A DNA stretch of 64,000 bases from Hoeflea_A sp040932035. Its GTDB lineage: Bacteria; Pseudomonadota; Alphaproteobacteria; Rhizobiales; Rhizobiaceae. Both the position numbers and the translations under genes were made by a program. The notes below the pieces were generated by a model. That model saw nothing but the letters and a program-made list of their open reading frames with translations. It was not told the origin of the DNA and ran no database searches. The stretch covers positions 1 through 64,000 of the forward strand of contig NZ_JBFRBB010000002.1 in assembly GCF_040932035.1 (NCBI RefSeq), in the 5' to 3' direction. Below are positions 1 through 7,499 of this stretch, in pieces. The stretch's first letter is position 1; every line of letters starts with the position of its first letter.

Positions 1-110
1 ATACATCGACTTGGAGCAAAGAACATTGCAAACCATCGACAACCCGTTCGGCACGAGGTTGTCACCCATGTCTTAGGTACGTTCTGTTACCTATGTCTCC
101 GGGTCGGACA
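1..110 (+). mobile_element. Probable IS481-family element end (partial)
   Basis: A short reading frame ends with a transposase-like C-terminus, then a non-coding tail holds two near-identical direct repeats, gtcacccatgtct at 61-73 and gttacctatgtct at 86-98. The tail ends in gggtcggaca, so the outward-reading end begins TGTCCGACCC. Paired repeats at an end that starts with TGT fit an IS terminal region. The element runs off the left edge, so its other end and target duplication cannot be seen. It stops about 10 bases from the encoded CCA of tRNA-Thr. The family assignment rests on remembered resemblance. Confidence 0.45.
2..76 (+). CDS. Putative transposase, C-terminal fragment
   Basis: An open frame enters from the left edge and gives 24 residues before TAG, including IDNPFGTRLSPMS. 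An Asn-Pro-Phe-Gly stretch followed by Leu-Ser-Pro-Met at the very C-terminus is a feature I associate with IS481-type DDE transposases. The catalytic domain lies outside the window, so activity cannot be judged. The stop overlaps the first terminal direct repeat, a compact arrangement expected in an insertion sequence. Confidence 0.42.
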   Translation, partial: YIDLEQRTLQTIDNPFGTRLSPMS

Positions 111-119
111 GGAGATTGC

Positions 120-195
<76 letters not shown>

Positions 196-209
196 AACGC
201 GCTGCAATT

Positions 210-237
210 AGCATAATCCTTGGGTGTGTAAAGTAAA
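210..237 (-). promoter_or_regulatory. Candidate promoter of tRNA-Thr
   Basis: On the minus strand TTTACT and TATGCT are separated by 16 bases, and the -10 ends 14 bases before the mature tRNA 5' end. Position and AT-richness fit, but the -35 is only a moderate match. Confidence 0.4.
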
Positions 238-439
238 ATAAACGCGAAATTCACTCTTTGGGTTAAGGTGAGCGCACTTGCGTGAGACAGCCGCTTTGCA
301 GCGGCCGGCTGGAAAGCACTCCTCAGAAGTCAACTACCGGTGGCCTGACCTAAGAAAATCGGCTCAAACTTCGTAGAAATACGGATTGGCAGCAGTCAAC
401 TGTGGCCGTTATGACATGCGCAGCCCCGAGGGAGTTGTC

Positions 440-1984
440 ATGAATATTGCCGCCTGGCTTGCAAGAACCGCGCTGATTTCTCCGGACAAACCTGCACTCC
501 TTTCCGGAACGAGCGTTGTCGCCAACTACGCGGAATTTGCCCGGCGCGTTCGGGCAATTGCCGGAACACTTTTCAATGTGCAGGGTGTGAACCCCGGCGA
601 TCGGGTTGCCATATTTGCCGGCAACTCGGTCAACTATCTGGAGGCGCTCTATGGCATCTGGCACGCCGGAGCTGTCGCCGTTCCCATCAACGCCAAGCTG
701 CACCCGGCCGAAGCGGCCTGGATCGTTCAGGATGCGGATGCGCGTGTGCTGTTTGCCGACAACAAATATGTAGCCGACTTGTCGCAACGCCTTTCAGGCA
801 GCGATTGCCGTATCATTGCCATCGATGATGAGAGTTTTGATCAGTTTCGTTGCGGGCCCGAGCTTGAGGCTCCCGTGCCGAAAAACGATGACGATATGGC
901 CTGGCTGTTTTATACGTCAGGCACAACAGGCAAGCCAAAGGGCGTGATGCTATCGAACGGCAATCTGCAGGCGATGGCTTTGACCTATTTTGTCGATGTG
1001 GACGATGTTTATTCCGAGGACGCCATTTTGTACGCAGCGCCGATGTCACATGGCGCCGGCATCTACAATTTCCAGCACGTCCTGAAAGGCGCCCGCCATG
1101 TCGTGCCACCGTCCGGCGGGTTTGAACCGGCGGAGATATTCGACCTCGCGGCCCGGCTGAAAAATGTCCATTTCTTTGCAGCACCGACCATGGTGCGCAG
1201 GCTGATCGACTTGGCACGCGCCAGCGGCGCAGACGGTGACGGAATCAAGACAATCGTCTATGGCGGCGGTCCGATGTATCTGGAAGATATCGTTGAAGCC
1301 GTGGACGTGCTCGGCCCCCGTTTCTGTCAGATCTACGGCCAGGGCGAATCGCCGATGACAATTACCGCATTGCCGCGCGAAACGGTGGCTGACCGAAATC
1401 ATCCGCGATGGAAGGAACGACTGGCTTCGGTCGGCAGGGCACAATCCTGTGTGGAGGTGCGTATCGCCGACGGGGAGGGCGATACCGTTCCCGCCGGAAC
1501 CACCGGCGAGATACTTGTCAGGGGCGCTCCGGTTATGGCGGGTTACTGGAACAACCCTTCGGCGACCGCTGAAACCCTGCGCGACGGCTGGCTGTGGACC
1601 GGTGACATGGGCAGCATGGACGAAGACGATTTTCTGACCCTCAAGGACCGTTCAAAGGACGTGATCATTTCCGGCGGCAGCAACATCTATCCGCGGGAGA
1701 TTGAAGAGGTACTGCTTCAACATCCCGATGTCCGTGAAGTAAGCGTCGTGGGTAAGGAGCATGCCGACTGGGGAGAAGTGGTGGTGGCCTTTGTCGTAGC
1801 CGGCAACGAAGGAAGTATCGATGCCGGAACACTTGATGCGCACTGCCTCGATCATATCGCCCGTTTCAAGCGGCCGAAGGAATACCGCTTCCTGCGGGAA
1901 TTGCCGAAAAACAACTACGGTAAGGTGCTCAAGACTGAACTGCGCCTGATGCTTCAGACAAAGGACGGAACGAAAAATGACTGA
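440..1984 (+). CDS. Class I adenylate-forming acyl-CoA synthetase
   Basis: The product (514 aa) would activate a carboxylic acid to its CoA thioester through an acyl-AMP intermediate. Core motifs are in order: the phosphate-binding loop YTSGTTGKPKG from about Tyr158, YGQGE in the middle, WTGD, the hinge region KDVIISGGSNIYP, and a C-terminal PKNNYGKVLK carrying the expected catalytic Lys. I start at 440 because GAGGGAG lies 5 bases upstream; an in-frame ATG at 386 lacks such a site. The stop overlaps the next gene by 8 bases (ATGACTGA), so the two are surely co-translated. The partner is a BDH-like dehydrogenase, which hints at hydroxy- or keto-acid metabolism. The substrate is unknown. Confidence 0.88.
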   Translation: MNIAAWLARTALISPDKPALLSGTSVVANYAEFARRVRAIAGTLFNVQGVNPGDRVAIFAGNSVNYLEALYGIWHAGAVAVPINAKLHPAEAAWIVQDADARVLFADNKYVADLSQRLSGSDCRIIAIDDESFDQFRCGPELEAPVPKNDDDMAWLFYTSGTTGKPKGVMLSNGNLQAMALTYFVDVDDVYSEDAILYAAPMSHGAGIYNFQHVLKGARHVVPPSGGFEPAEIFDLAARLKNVHFFAAPTMVRRLIDLARASGADGDGIKTIVYGGGPMYLEDIVEAVDVLGPRFCQIYGQGESPMTITALPRETVADRNHPRWKERLASVGRAQSCVEVRIADGEGDTVPAGTTGEILVRGAPVMAGYWNNPSATAETLRDGWLWTGDMGSMDEDDFLTLKDRSKDVIISGGSNIYPREIEEVLLQHPDVREVSVVGKEHADWGEVVVAFVVAGNEGSIDAGTLDAHCLDHIARFKRPKEYRFLRELPKNNYGKVLKTELRLMLQTKDGTKND

Positions 1985-2786
1985 TCGGTTTCTTGAAGGA
2001 AAAACGGCGCTGGTAACCGGATCGACACAGGGCATTGGTCTGGCGATCGCCACGGCACTTGGAGAAGCAGGATGCAGGGTGGCGGTTCATGGCCTTGGCG
2101 ATGCCGGGATTGTCAAAAAAGCAACCGACACCGTCGTTGACGCCGGTGCAAGTGACGTCCGGCATTTCGATGCGAATTTCATGGATCCCGACGCGATCGA
2201 GGTAATGATGCGGCAGGTCGCCGATTGGGGCGATATCGATATTCTCGTCAACAATGCCGGCATCCAGAAGACAACGCCGCTCGAAGATGCGGACACCGGG
2301 ACCTGGAACAGCATATTGGCCGTCAACCTTTCGGCTGCATTTCACACGATGCGGCTGGCGATGCCGTCCATGAAGGAGAGGGGATATGGCCGAGTCGTCA
2401 ACATCGCCTCGGTGCACGGTCTTGTCGCCTCGCGTGACAAGGCGCCATATGTTGCTTCGAAATACGGACTTGTGGGTCTGTCGAGGACGGCGGCTCTGGA
2501 ATATGCGGATGCCGGCAATCGTCAGTCAGGCGGCGTGACCGTCAATTGCATCTGTCCCGGCTGGACGGAAACCGAGCTGATCGAACCGCAGGTTCAGGCC
2601 CGCACACAGCAACTGGGCGGAGGGCGCGAGGCGGGTGTTGCGGATCTGCTGCGCGAAAAACAGCCCTCGCTGCGCATGTCGGATCCCTCAGAAATCGGCG
2701 CGCTTGCCGTGTGGCTGTGTCACAGGCATGCACACAATTTGACAGGGACCGCAATCCCCATCGATGGCGGCTGGACGGCCCAGTAG
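1977..2786 (+). CDS. SDR dehydrogenase, 3-hydroxybutyrate dehydrogenase-like
   Basis: A classical short-chain dehydrogenase of 269 aa. It has the cofactor motif TGSTQGIG at 14-21, NNAG, and an intact catalytic set Ser145, Tyr158 and Lys162. The stretch around VHGLVAS and the later CPGW motif resemble D-3-hydroxybutyrate dehydrogenases, which interconvert 3-hydroxybutyrate and acetoacetate with NAD. That substrate is inferred. The gene overlaps the acyl-CoA synthetase by 8 bases. Its stop lies one base from the stop of convergent rlmB, so any terminator must sit inside coding sequence. Confidence 0.82.
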   Translation: MTDRFLEGKTALVTGSTQGIGLAIATALGEAGCRVAVHGLGDAGIVKKATDTVVDAGASDVRHFDANFMDPDAIEVMMRQVADWGDIDILVNNAGIQKTTPLEDADTGTWNSILAVNLSAAFHTMRLAMPSMKERGYGRVVNIASVHGLVASRDKAPYVASKYGLVGLSRTAALEYADAGNRQSGGVTVNCICPGWTETELIEPQVQARTQQLGGGREAGVADLLREKQPSLRMSDPSEIGALAVWLCHRHAHNLTGTAIPIDGGWTAQ

Positions 2787-2787
2787 A

Positions 2788-3639
2788 TCAGGAGCCGAGA
2801 TAATTGCGTGCGGCGTATAGCGATATGGCTGCCGCGTTGGAAACGTTGAGGGATTTGATGGCGCCCGGCATGTCGAGACGCGCAAGCGCCTTGACGGTCT
2901 GTCGGGTTTTCTGGCGCAGGCCTTTGCCTTCGGCGCCAAGGACAAGCGCGATGCGCTTGCCGGAGAAGGTTTTTTCAAGCTGCTCCGGTCCTTCCGAATC
3001 GAGCCCGATTGTTTCAAAACCGAGCGCGTTTAGTTCTTCGATGGCCTCGGCCAGATTGACCACCTGAATATGCGGGATGAGCTCCAGCGCGCCCGAGGCT
3101 GATTTTGCAAGCACACCCGATTCCTGCGGGCTGTGGCGCATCGTGGTCACGAGGGCGCCGGCGTCCAGTGCAACCGCGGACCGCATGATAGCGCCGACAT
3201 TGTGCGGATCGGTTACCTGATCGAGAACCAGCAGCAGGGAGCAGTCCTTGAGTTCGGAAATCGGCCGGGGTCGAAGCGGTTTTGCTTCCACCATGACGCC
3301 CTGGTGGATGGCATCAGCGGAGAGCAACTTGTCGATGGCTTGCGGTGCGACCAGCTCGACTGGGAAGGGCAGGGATTGAGGGGCTGATATATCAAGCCTG
3401 GCAAGCGCATTGCGTGTCGCCAGCATGCGCATGATCGTGCGGTCCGGATTGCCCATCGCGGCTCTGACCGTATGCAGCCCGTAGAGAAGAACCTGATCGG
3501 GCAATAGCGGACGCCCCTTGTTGCCCCGAGCCTCCTGCTTGGCCGTAACCTGTGCCGCCTTGGCGTCCCGATAGGCCCTGCGGCGCTTCGCGTACTGGCT
3601 GTCGCGCTCTTTGCGGTCTTCTGATTTGTCGTCGGTCAT
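2788..3639 (-). CDS. rlmB: 23S rRNA 2'-O-ribose methyltransferase (TrmH/SpoU family, RlmB-like)
   Basis: A 283 aa SpoU-family enzyme expected to methylate a guanosine ribose in 23S rRNA (Gm2251 in E. coli) using S-adenosylmethionine. A basic, charged tail of about 45 residues precedes the substrate-binding domain that begins near LYGLHTVRAA. The knotted SPOUT domain shows the three family motifs: VTDPHNVGAIMR, LVLGAEGKGLR, and a C-terminal LNVSNAAAISLYAAR. The gene faces away from the tRNA-tuf cluster. Rhizobial genomes commonly carry an rlmB here, which supports the name. Confidence 0.9.
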   Translation of the reverse strand: MTDDKSEDRKERDSQYAKRRRAYRDAKAAQVTAKQEARGNKGRPLLPDQVLLYGLHTVRAAMGNPDRTIMRMLATRNALARLDISAPQSLPFPVELVAPQAIDKLLSADAIHQGVMVEAKPLRPRPISELKDCSLLLVLDQVTDPHNVGAIMRSAVALDAGALVTTMRHSPQESGVLAKSASGALELIPHIQVVNLAEAIEELNALGFETIGLDSEGPEQLEKTFSGKRIALVLGAEGKGLRQKTRQTVKALARLDMPGAIKSLNVSNAAAISLYAARNYLGS

Positions 3640-3747
3640 GGCGGGCTCTTATAGAGGCGTAGCGGGTTTTGGCAACGCATTTCGTCGTCAATCTGCCGGA
3701 CAAAAAACATACATTCGCACAAACAGGAAAATTTCATCAAATGCGTG

Positions 3748-3776
3748 TTGACAGAAACAGGCGGTGCCTTCATAAC
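3748..3776 (+). promoter_or_regulatory. Promoter of the tRNA-Tyr/tRNA-Gly(/tufA) unit
   Basis: A consensus -35 TTGACA (3748-3753) and CATAAC (3771-3776) are separated by 17 bases. This pair is typical of strong alphaproteobacterial stable-RNA promoters. It lies 75 bases before tRNA-Tyr, and I see no better promoter before tufA, so it may drive all three genes. Confidence 0.72.
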
Positions 3777-3851
3777 CCCGGCGCAGATTCACCGGTCATT
3801 GCTTCGGTGAATTGGTCAAATGCCTTGTCACTTGACCCCGTCAGTGGAATT

Positions 3852-3936
3852 GGAGGGGTGCCTGAGCGGTTAAAAGGGGCGGACTGTAAATCCGTTGGCT
3901 ATGCCTACGCTGGTTCGAATCCAGCCCCCTCCACCA
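3852..3936 (+). tRNA. tRNA-Tyr (anticodon GUA)
   Basis: A class II tRNA of 85 bases with encoded CCA. Acceptor arms ggagggg/cccctcc pair fully. The anticodon loop is ctGTAaa between gcgga and tccgt, a long variable arm follows, and the T-arm is gctggttcgaatccagc. It is 17 bases upstream of tRNA-Gly. Confidence 0.96.
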
Positions 3937-3953
3937 CTTCCCACTGACTGCTT

Positions 3954-4027
3954 GCGGGTATAGCTCAATGGTAGAGCAGCAGCCTTCCAAGCTGAATATG
4001 CGGGTTCGATTCCCGCTACCCGCTCCA
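3954..4027 (+). tRNA. tRNA-Gly (anticodon UCC)
   Basis: 74 bases with encoded CCA. Acceptor arms gcgggta/tacccgc pair, the D-arm is gctcaatggtagagc, the anticodon loop is ctTCCaa, and the T-loop is ttcgatt. The order tRNA-Tyr, tRNA-Gly, tuf matches part of the E. coli tRNA-tufB operon. Confidence 0.96.
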
Positions 4028-4413
4028 GTATCCGCATTGTCATTGCCGTAGAATACGACCGGTTCACAATCGCCGGGCGCAAGCCCTTGGATTTGTCCGC
4101 CGTGGCACTCAATTCGTGTCGGGGAATCGGTTCGCATGGGATGTGAATTCGCCACAATTGAAAATCAATGTAGTATGAAGCGGCCCGGCATCTGACAAAC
4201 AACCGCTAAACGCTTGTCGCGGCGTCGAAACTGGCCATTGGCCTCACTAAGGGGCCTTCAGAGGGTGCAAACAGCAACGGCACCTGCAATTTGGTCTTGC
4301 TTCGAAGCGCTGAAAGCCGTATTTGGCCTTCGATCATCTGGGTTTGCTTCGCCAGGAGCACCCGATCTTGAACGCCTTAGTGCAACCTTTGAGTATGACA
4401 GGACTGGAAAATC
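4028..4413 (+). other. Long intergenic leader between tRNA-Gly and tufA
   Basis: 386 bases with no credible gene. Frames here on the minus strand are antisense to the tRNAs. I see no convincing -35/-10 pair just before tufA; TTGAAC near 4370 has no good -10. The likely contents are a long 5' leader or read-through spacer of the tRNA-tufA transcript. No terminator follows tRNA-Gly. Confidence 0.5.
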
Positions 4414-5589
4414 ATGGCGAAAGGCAAATTTGAACGTAACAAGCCGCACGTGAACATCGGCACGATTGGTCACGTTGACCACGGCAAGACGTCTTTGACG
4501 GCGGCGATCACGAAGTACTTTGGCGACTTCAAGGCCTATGACGAGATTGACGGTGCGCCGGAAGAGAAGGCGCGCGGCATCACCATTTCGACGGCGCATG
4601 TTGAGTATGAGACGGAGAACCGTCACTACGCCCACGTCGACTGCCCCGGCCACGCTGACTATGTGAAGAACATGATCACGGGTGCGGCGCAGATGGACGG
4701 TGCGATTTTGGTTGTTTCGGCTGCCGACGGTCCGATGCCGCAGACGCGCGAGCACATTCTGCTTGCCCGTCAGGTTGGTGTTCCTGCGATTGTTGTCTTC
4801 CTCAACAAGGTTGACCAGGTTGACGACGAAGAGCTTCTCGAGCTTGTCGAGATGGAAGTTCGCGAGCTTCTCGACACCTATGAGTTCCCGGGCGACGACA
4901 TTCCGATCGTCAAGGGATCTGCCTTGGCTGCGCTTGAGGACAAGGACAAGACGATCGGCGAAGACGCTGTTCGCGAGCTGATGGCCCAGGTTGACGCGTA
5001 CATTCCGACGCCGGAGCGGCCCATCGACCAGCCGTTCCTGATGCCGATCGAGGATGTGTTTTCGATTTCCGGCCGCGGCACGGTTGTGACCGGCCGTGTT
5101 GAGCGTGGCATCATCAATGTCGGCGACGAGATTGAGATTGTCGGCATCAAGGACACGTCGAAGACGACCTGCACGGGTGTTGAGATGTTCCGCAAGCTTC
5201 TTGACCAGGGTCAGGCCGGCGACAACATCGGCGCACTGCTTCGCGGTGTTGACCGTGACGGTGTTGAGCGCGGTCAGGTTCTTTGCAAGCCCGGTTCTGT
5301 TACGCCGCACACCAAGTTCAAGGCTGAGGCCTACATTCTGACGAAGGAAGAGGGTGGCCGTCACACGCCGTTCTTTACCAATTACCGTCCTCAGTTTTAT
5401 TTCCGCACGACGGACGTGACCGGTGTTGTCACGCTTCCAGAAGGCACGGAAATGGTGATGCCCGGCGACAACGTCACGGTTGACGTTGAGCTGATCGTGC
5501 CGATTGCGATGGAAGAAAAGCTGCGCTTCGCCATCCGCGAAGGCGGCCGTACCGTCGGCGCCGGCATCGTCGCAAGCATCACTGAATAA
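4414..5589 (+). CDS. tufA: Elongation factor Tu, copy A
   Basis: A 391 aa GTPase that delivers aminoacyl-tRNA to the ribosomal A site in the cytosol. G-motifs are complete: GHVDHGKT at 19-26, the switch region RGITIS, DCPGH, and NKVD. Beta-barrel domains 2 and 3 follow, with GRGTVVTGRVERG opening domain 2. The protein is identical to the copy at 22149, and the DNA also appears identical from ATG to stop. Two terminators in tandem follow. The upstream tRNA genes probably share its transcript. Confidence 0.98.
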   Translation: MAKGKFERNKPHVNIGTIGHVDHGKTSLTAAITKYFGDFKAYDEIDGAPEEKARGITISTAHVEYETENRHYAHVDCPGHADYVKNMITGAAQMDGAILVVSAADGPMPQTREHILLARQVGVPAIVVFLNKVDQVDDEELLELVEMEVRELLDTYEFPGDDIPIVKGSALAALEDKDKTIGEDAVRELMAQVDAYIPTPERPIDQPFLMPIEDVFSISGRGTVVTGRVERGIINVGDEIEIVGIKDTSKTTCTGVEMFRKLLDQGQAGDNIGALLRGVDRDGVERGQVLCKPGSVTPHTKFKAEAYILTKEEGGRHTPFFTNYRPQFYFRTTDVTGVVTLPEGTEMVMPGDNVTVDVELIVPIAMEEKLRFAIREGGRTVGAGIVASITE

Positions 5590-5602
5590 AGAGCACACGC
5601 AA

Positions 5603-5628
5603 ACGCGCCGGTCCGTCCGGCGCGTTTT
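5603..5628 (+). terminator. Intrinsic terminator 1 of tufA
   Basis: A 9-bp perfect stem, acgcgccgg/ccggcgcgt, with a 5-base loop and a tttt tail, 13 bases after the stop. The same hairpin follows the second tuf gene with one loop base changed. Confidence 0.9.
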
Positions 5629-5649
5629 GTTAAAGCGGGCAACAATATA

Positions 5650-5675
5650 TGCGCCGGGTTGACCTGGCGCATTTT
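5650..5675 (+). terminator. Intrinsic terminator 2 of tufA
   Basis: The stem tgcgccggg/cctggcgca has 9 pairs (one G-U), loop ttga and tail tttt. It stands 21 bases after the first terminator and has no counterpart after tufB. Confidence 0.75.
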
Positions 5676-5748
5676 GCATCGCTGACTGAGGTCCCGGAGC
5701 GCATTGAACAGGATCGAAATTTTTGTGCTGCTGCGGTGAACTTGATGC

Positions 5749-5777
5749 TTGAACCGGACTGCAAATGCGGTTAAACC
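5749..5777 (+). promoter_or_regulatory. Promoter of tRNA-Trp
   Basis: TTGAAC (5749-5754), a 17-base spacer and TAAACC (5772-5777). The -10 ends 13 bases before the mature tRNA, and a GC-rich discriminator lies between, as at stringently controlled stable-RNA promoters. Confidence 0.62.
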
Positions 5778-5790
5778 GCCACTCGGCCTT

Positions 5791-5866
5791 AGGGGTATAG
5801 CTCAGTTGGTAGAGCGACGGTCTCCAAAACCGTAGGTCGGGAGTTCGAGCCTCTCTGCCCCTGCCA
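5791..5866 (+). tRNA. tRNA-Trp (anticodon CCA)
   Basis: 76 bases with encoded CCA. Acceptor arms aggggta/tgcccct, D-arm gctcagttggtagagc, anticodon loop ctCCAaa on cggt/accg, T-loop ttcgagc. It lies between tufA and secE as in many alphaproteobacteria. Confidence 0.96.
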
Positions 5867-6028
5867 TTTGCACCAACCGAATCATCTGAAATTTGCGCGC
5901 CGACAAATGCGGTGCGAGGAGCATTTCGGTTTTCCGGTACAAGTGAAAGACTGGTCGTGGATCGGGCGTAAGCTCTTGAACGGATCGAACAGGGTCACCA
6001 ATTGTTGAAATAATTCGTCAATTACCTC

Positions 6029-6057
6029 TTGTGATTTTTGGAATCGGCGATTATTAA
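6029..6057 (+). promoter_or_regulatory. Candidate promoter of secE-nusG
   Basis: TTGTGA (6029-6034), a 17-base spacer and TATTAA (6052-6057), about 72 bases before secE. The otherwise featureless 262-base gap after tRNA-Trp contains no better match. Confidence 0.55.
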
Positions 6058-6128
6058 GGAAAAAAACAGACACGCGGCGCGTGGGGCTGGCCGGTCCTTT
6101 TTACGCGCCGTAAATGCGTGAGCGGCTT

Positions 6129-6329
6129 ATGGCATCAAAAACTAACCCATTTACGTTTCTGCAGCAGGTCCGCGCTGAAACGTCCAAAGTGACATGGCCT
6201 TCAAGGCGGGAGACGATGATCTCCACGCTGATGGTGCTTGTCATGGTGATCCTGGCAGCGGCATTTTTCTTTGCGGCCGATCAGCTTTTGGGCTGGCTCG
6301 TCGGGCTGGTTCTTAACGTTGGCGGATAG
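6129..6329 (+). CDS. secE: Preprotein translocase subunit SecE
   Basis: A 66 aa inner-membrane protein that clamps SecY in the SecYEG channel. It has the conserved cytoplasmic segment VTWPSRRET followed by a single hydrophobic span at about 31-60. This is the short single-span form usual outside enterobacteria. I prefer the ATG at 6129, which gives the rhizobial N-terminus MASKTNPF; an in-frame ATG at 6114 would add five residues and has no better ribosome site. nusG follows after 18 bases. Confidence 0.93.
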   Translation: MASKTNPFTFLQQVRAETSKVTWPSRRETMISTLMVLVMVILAAAFFFAADQLLGWLVGLVLNVGG

Positions 6330-6347
6330 TGCGGGCAGGAGACTCTA

Positions 6348-6878
6348 ATGGCGGCGCGTTGGTACATCGTCCACGCATACTCGAATTTTGAGAAGAAGGT
6401 TGCCGATTCCATCGAGGAGCAGGCGCGTTCAAAAGGGCTCGACCACCTTTTTGAAAAAATTCTCGTGCCGACGGAAAAAGTTGTAGAAGTGCGCCGCGGC
6501 CGCAAGGTTGATTCCGAGCGCAAGTTTTTTCCGGGCTATGTGATGGTGAGGGCGGACCTTACCGATGAGGCCTATCACCTCATCAAGAACACGCCCAAGG
6601 TCACGGGCTTTTTGGGGTCGGACAACAAGCCGGTTCCGATTCCCGATTCGGAAGCCGAGGCGATCCTCACCCAGATCCAGGAAGGTGTCGATCGGCCGAA
6701 ACCGTCAATCTCCTTCGAGATCGGCGAGCAGATCCGTGTTTCCGATGGTCCGTTTGCATCCTTCTCCGGCACGGTGCAGGAGGTGGATGAGGAACGCTCC
6801 AGGCTGAAGGTGGAGGTATCCATCTTCGGACGCGCTACACCGGTCGAACTTGAATACGCTCAGGTCGAAAAGGTCTGA
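6348..6878 (+). CDS. nusG: Transcription termination/antitermination factor NusG
   Basis: A 176 aa protein that binds the beta' clamp helices of RNA polymerase and links it to Rho or to the leading ribosome. The N-terminal NGN domain starts WYIVHAYSNFE and contains FFPGYVMV. The C-terminal KOW domain starts near IRVSDGPFASFSG and ends at VELEYAQVEKV. Length and motif order are normal. It sits in the classic secE-nusG-rplK order and is followed by the L1-type leader. Confidence 0.97.
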   Translation: MAARWYIVHAYSNFEKKVADSIEEQARSKGLDHLFEKILVPTEKVVEVRRGRKVDSERKFFPGYVMVRADLTDEAYHLIKNTPKVTGFLGSDNKPVPIPDSEAEAILTQIQEGVDRPKPSISFEIGEQIRVSDGPFASFSGTVQEVDEERSRLKVEVSIFGRATPVELEYAQVEKV

Positions 6879-6905
6879 CCGTTCTGCAGGACTATCCTGC
6901 ACCCC

Positions 6906-6953
6906 GCGTGGGAGATGTTGAGGGCTAAGCCGGCCCTTAAAATCGAACCACGC
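6906..6953 (+). promoter_or_regulatory. L1-type autoregulatory mRNA site upstream of rplK
   Basis: The outer stem gcgtgg/ccacgc closes an asymmetric internal loop with GGAGAT on the left and ATCGAA on the right, capped by an inner agggc/gccct hairpin. This GTGGGAG...AACCAC layout mimics the L1 site in 23S rRNA and is the known feedback site for L1 on the L11-L1 message in many bacteria. It lies in the 188-base gap between nusG and rplK. The assignment is by pattern. Confidence 0.75.
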
Positions 6954-7066
6954 AACCGCAGCCGCCGGAATTCCGGCAACGGCCGGTATGCAGGCAAGCC
7001 TGTGCCGGCCCGCAAACATGAGACGGATCCGTTCATTCAGATCCAAATGTAAAGGCAGAGAGAGAA

Positions 7067-7495
7067 ATGGCTAAGAAAATAGCAGGTCAGCTCAAGCTGC
7101 AGGTCCCGGCAGGCGCCGCAAACCCGTCGCCGCCCATCGGCCCTGCGCTTGGTCAGCGTGGCATCAACATCATGGAATTCTGCAAGGCCTTCAATGCGGC
7201 TACGCAGGAGATGGAAAGAAACGCGCCGATCCCGTGCATCATCACCTACTACCAGGACAAGTCCTTCACCTTCACGATGAAGCAGCCTCCTGTCAGCTAC
7301 TTCCTGAAAAAGGAAGCCAAGCTGAAGTCCGGCTCCGGCGAGCCTGGCCGTACCACGGCAGGATCGATAACAAAGGCGCAGGTCCGCACCATTGCAGAAG
7401 CAAAAATGCAGGATCTGAATGCAGCCGATGTCGAAGGCGCAATGGCCATGGTCGAGGGCTCTGCCCGTTCCATGGGGCTGGAAGTGACGGGATAA
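7067..7495 (+). CDS. rplK: 50S ribosomal protein L11
   Basis: 142 aa, normal length. The N-terminal domain carries the proline-rich NPSPPIGPALGQRG, part of the thiostrepton and GTPase-centre contact. The C-terminal domain binds 23S rRNA helices 43-44 and includes AGSITKAQVRTIAE. It forms the base of the L7/L12 stalk. rplA starts 4 bases after its stop, and the L1-type leader upstream should control both. Confidence 0.97.
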   Translation: MAKKIAGQLKLQVPAGAANPSPPIGPALGQRGINIMEFCKAFNAATQEMERNAPIPCIITYYQDKSFTFTMKQPPVSYFLKKEAKLKSGSGEPGRTTAGSITKAQVRTIAEAKMQDLNAADVEGAMAMVEGSARSMGLEVTG

Positions 7496-7499
7496 GAAC

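Noticed and set aside
3841..4202. Minus-strand frames of 104-110 codons with phrases such as RVAGIEPAYSAWK and GWIRTSVGIANG
   Set aside because: They are antisense to tRNA-Tyr and tRNA-Gly. Such spurious proteins over tRNA genes are common in databases.
4258..5679. 473-codon open frame antisense to tufA (and its twin at 22059-23351)
   Set aside because: Both exist only because the tuf copies are identical. No independent support.
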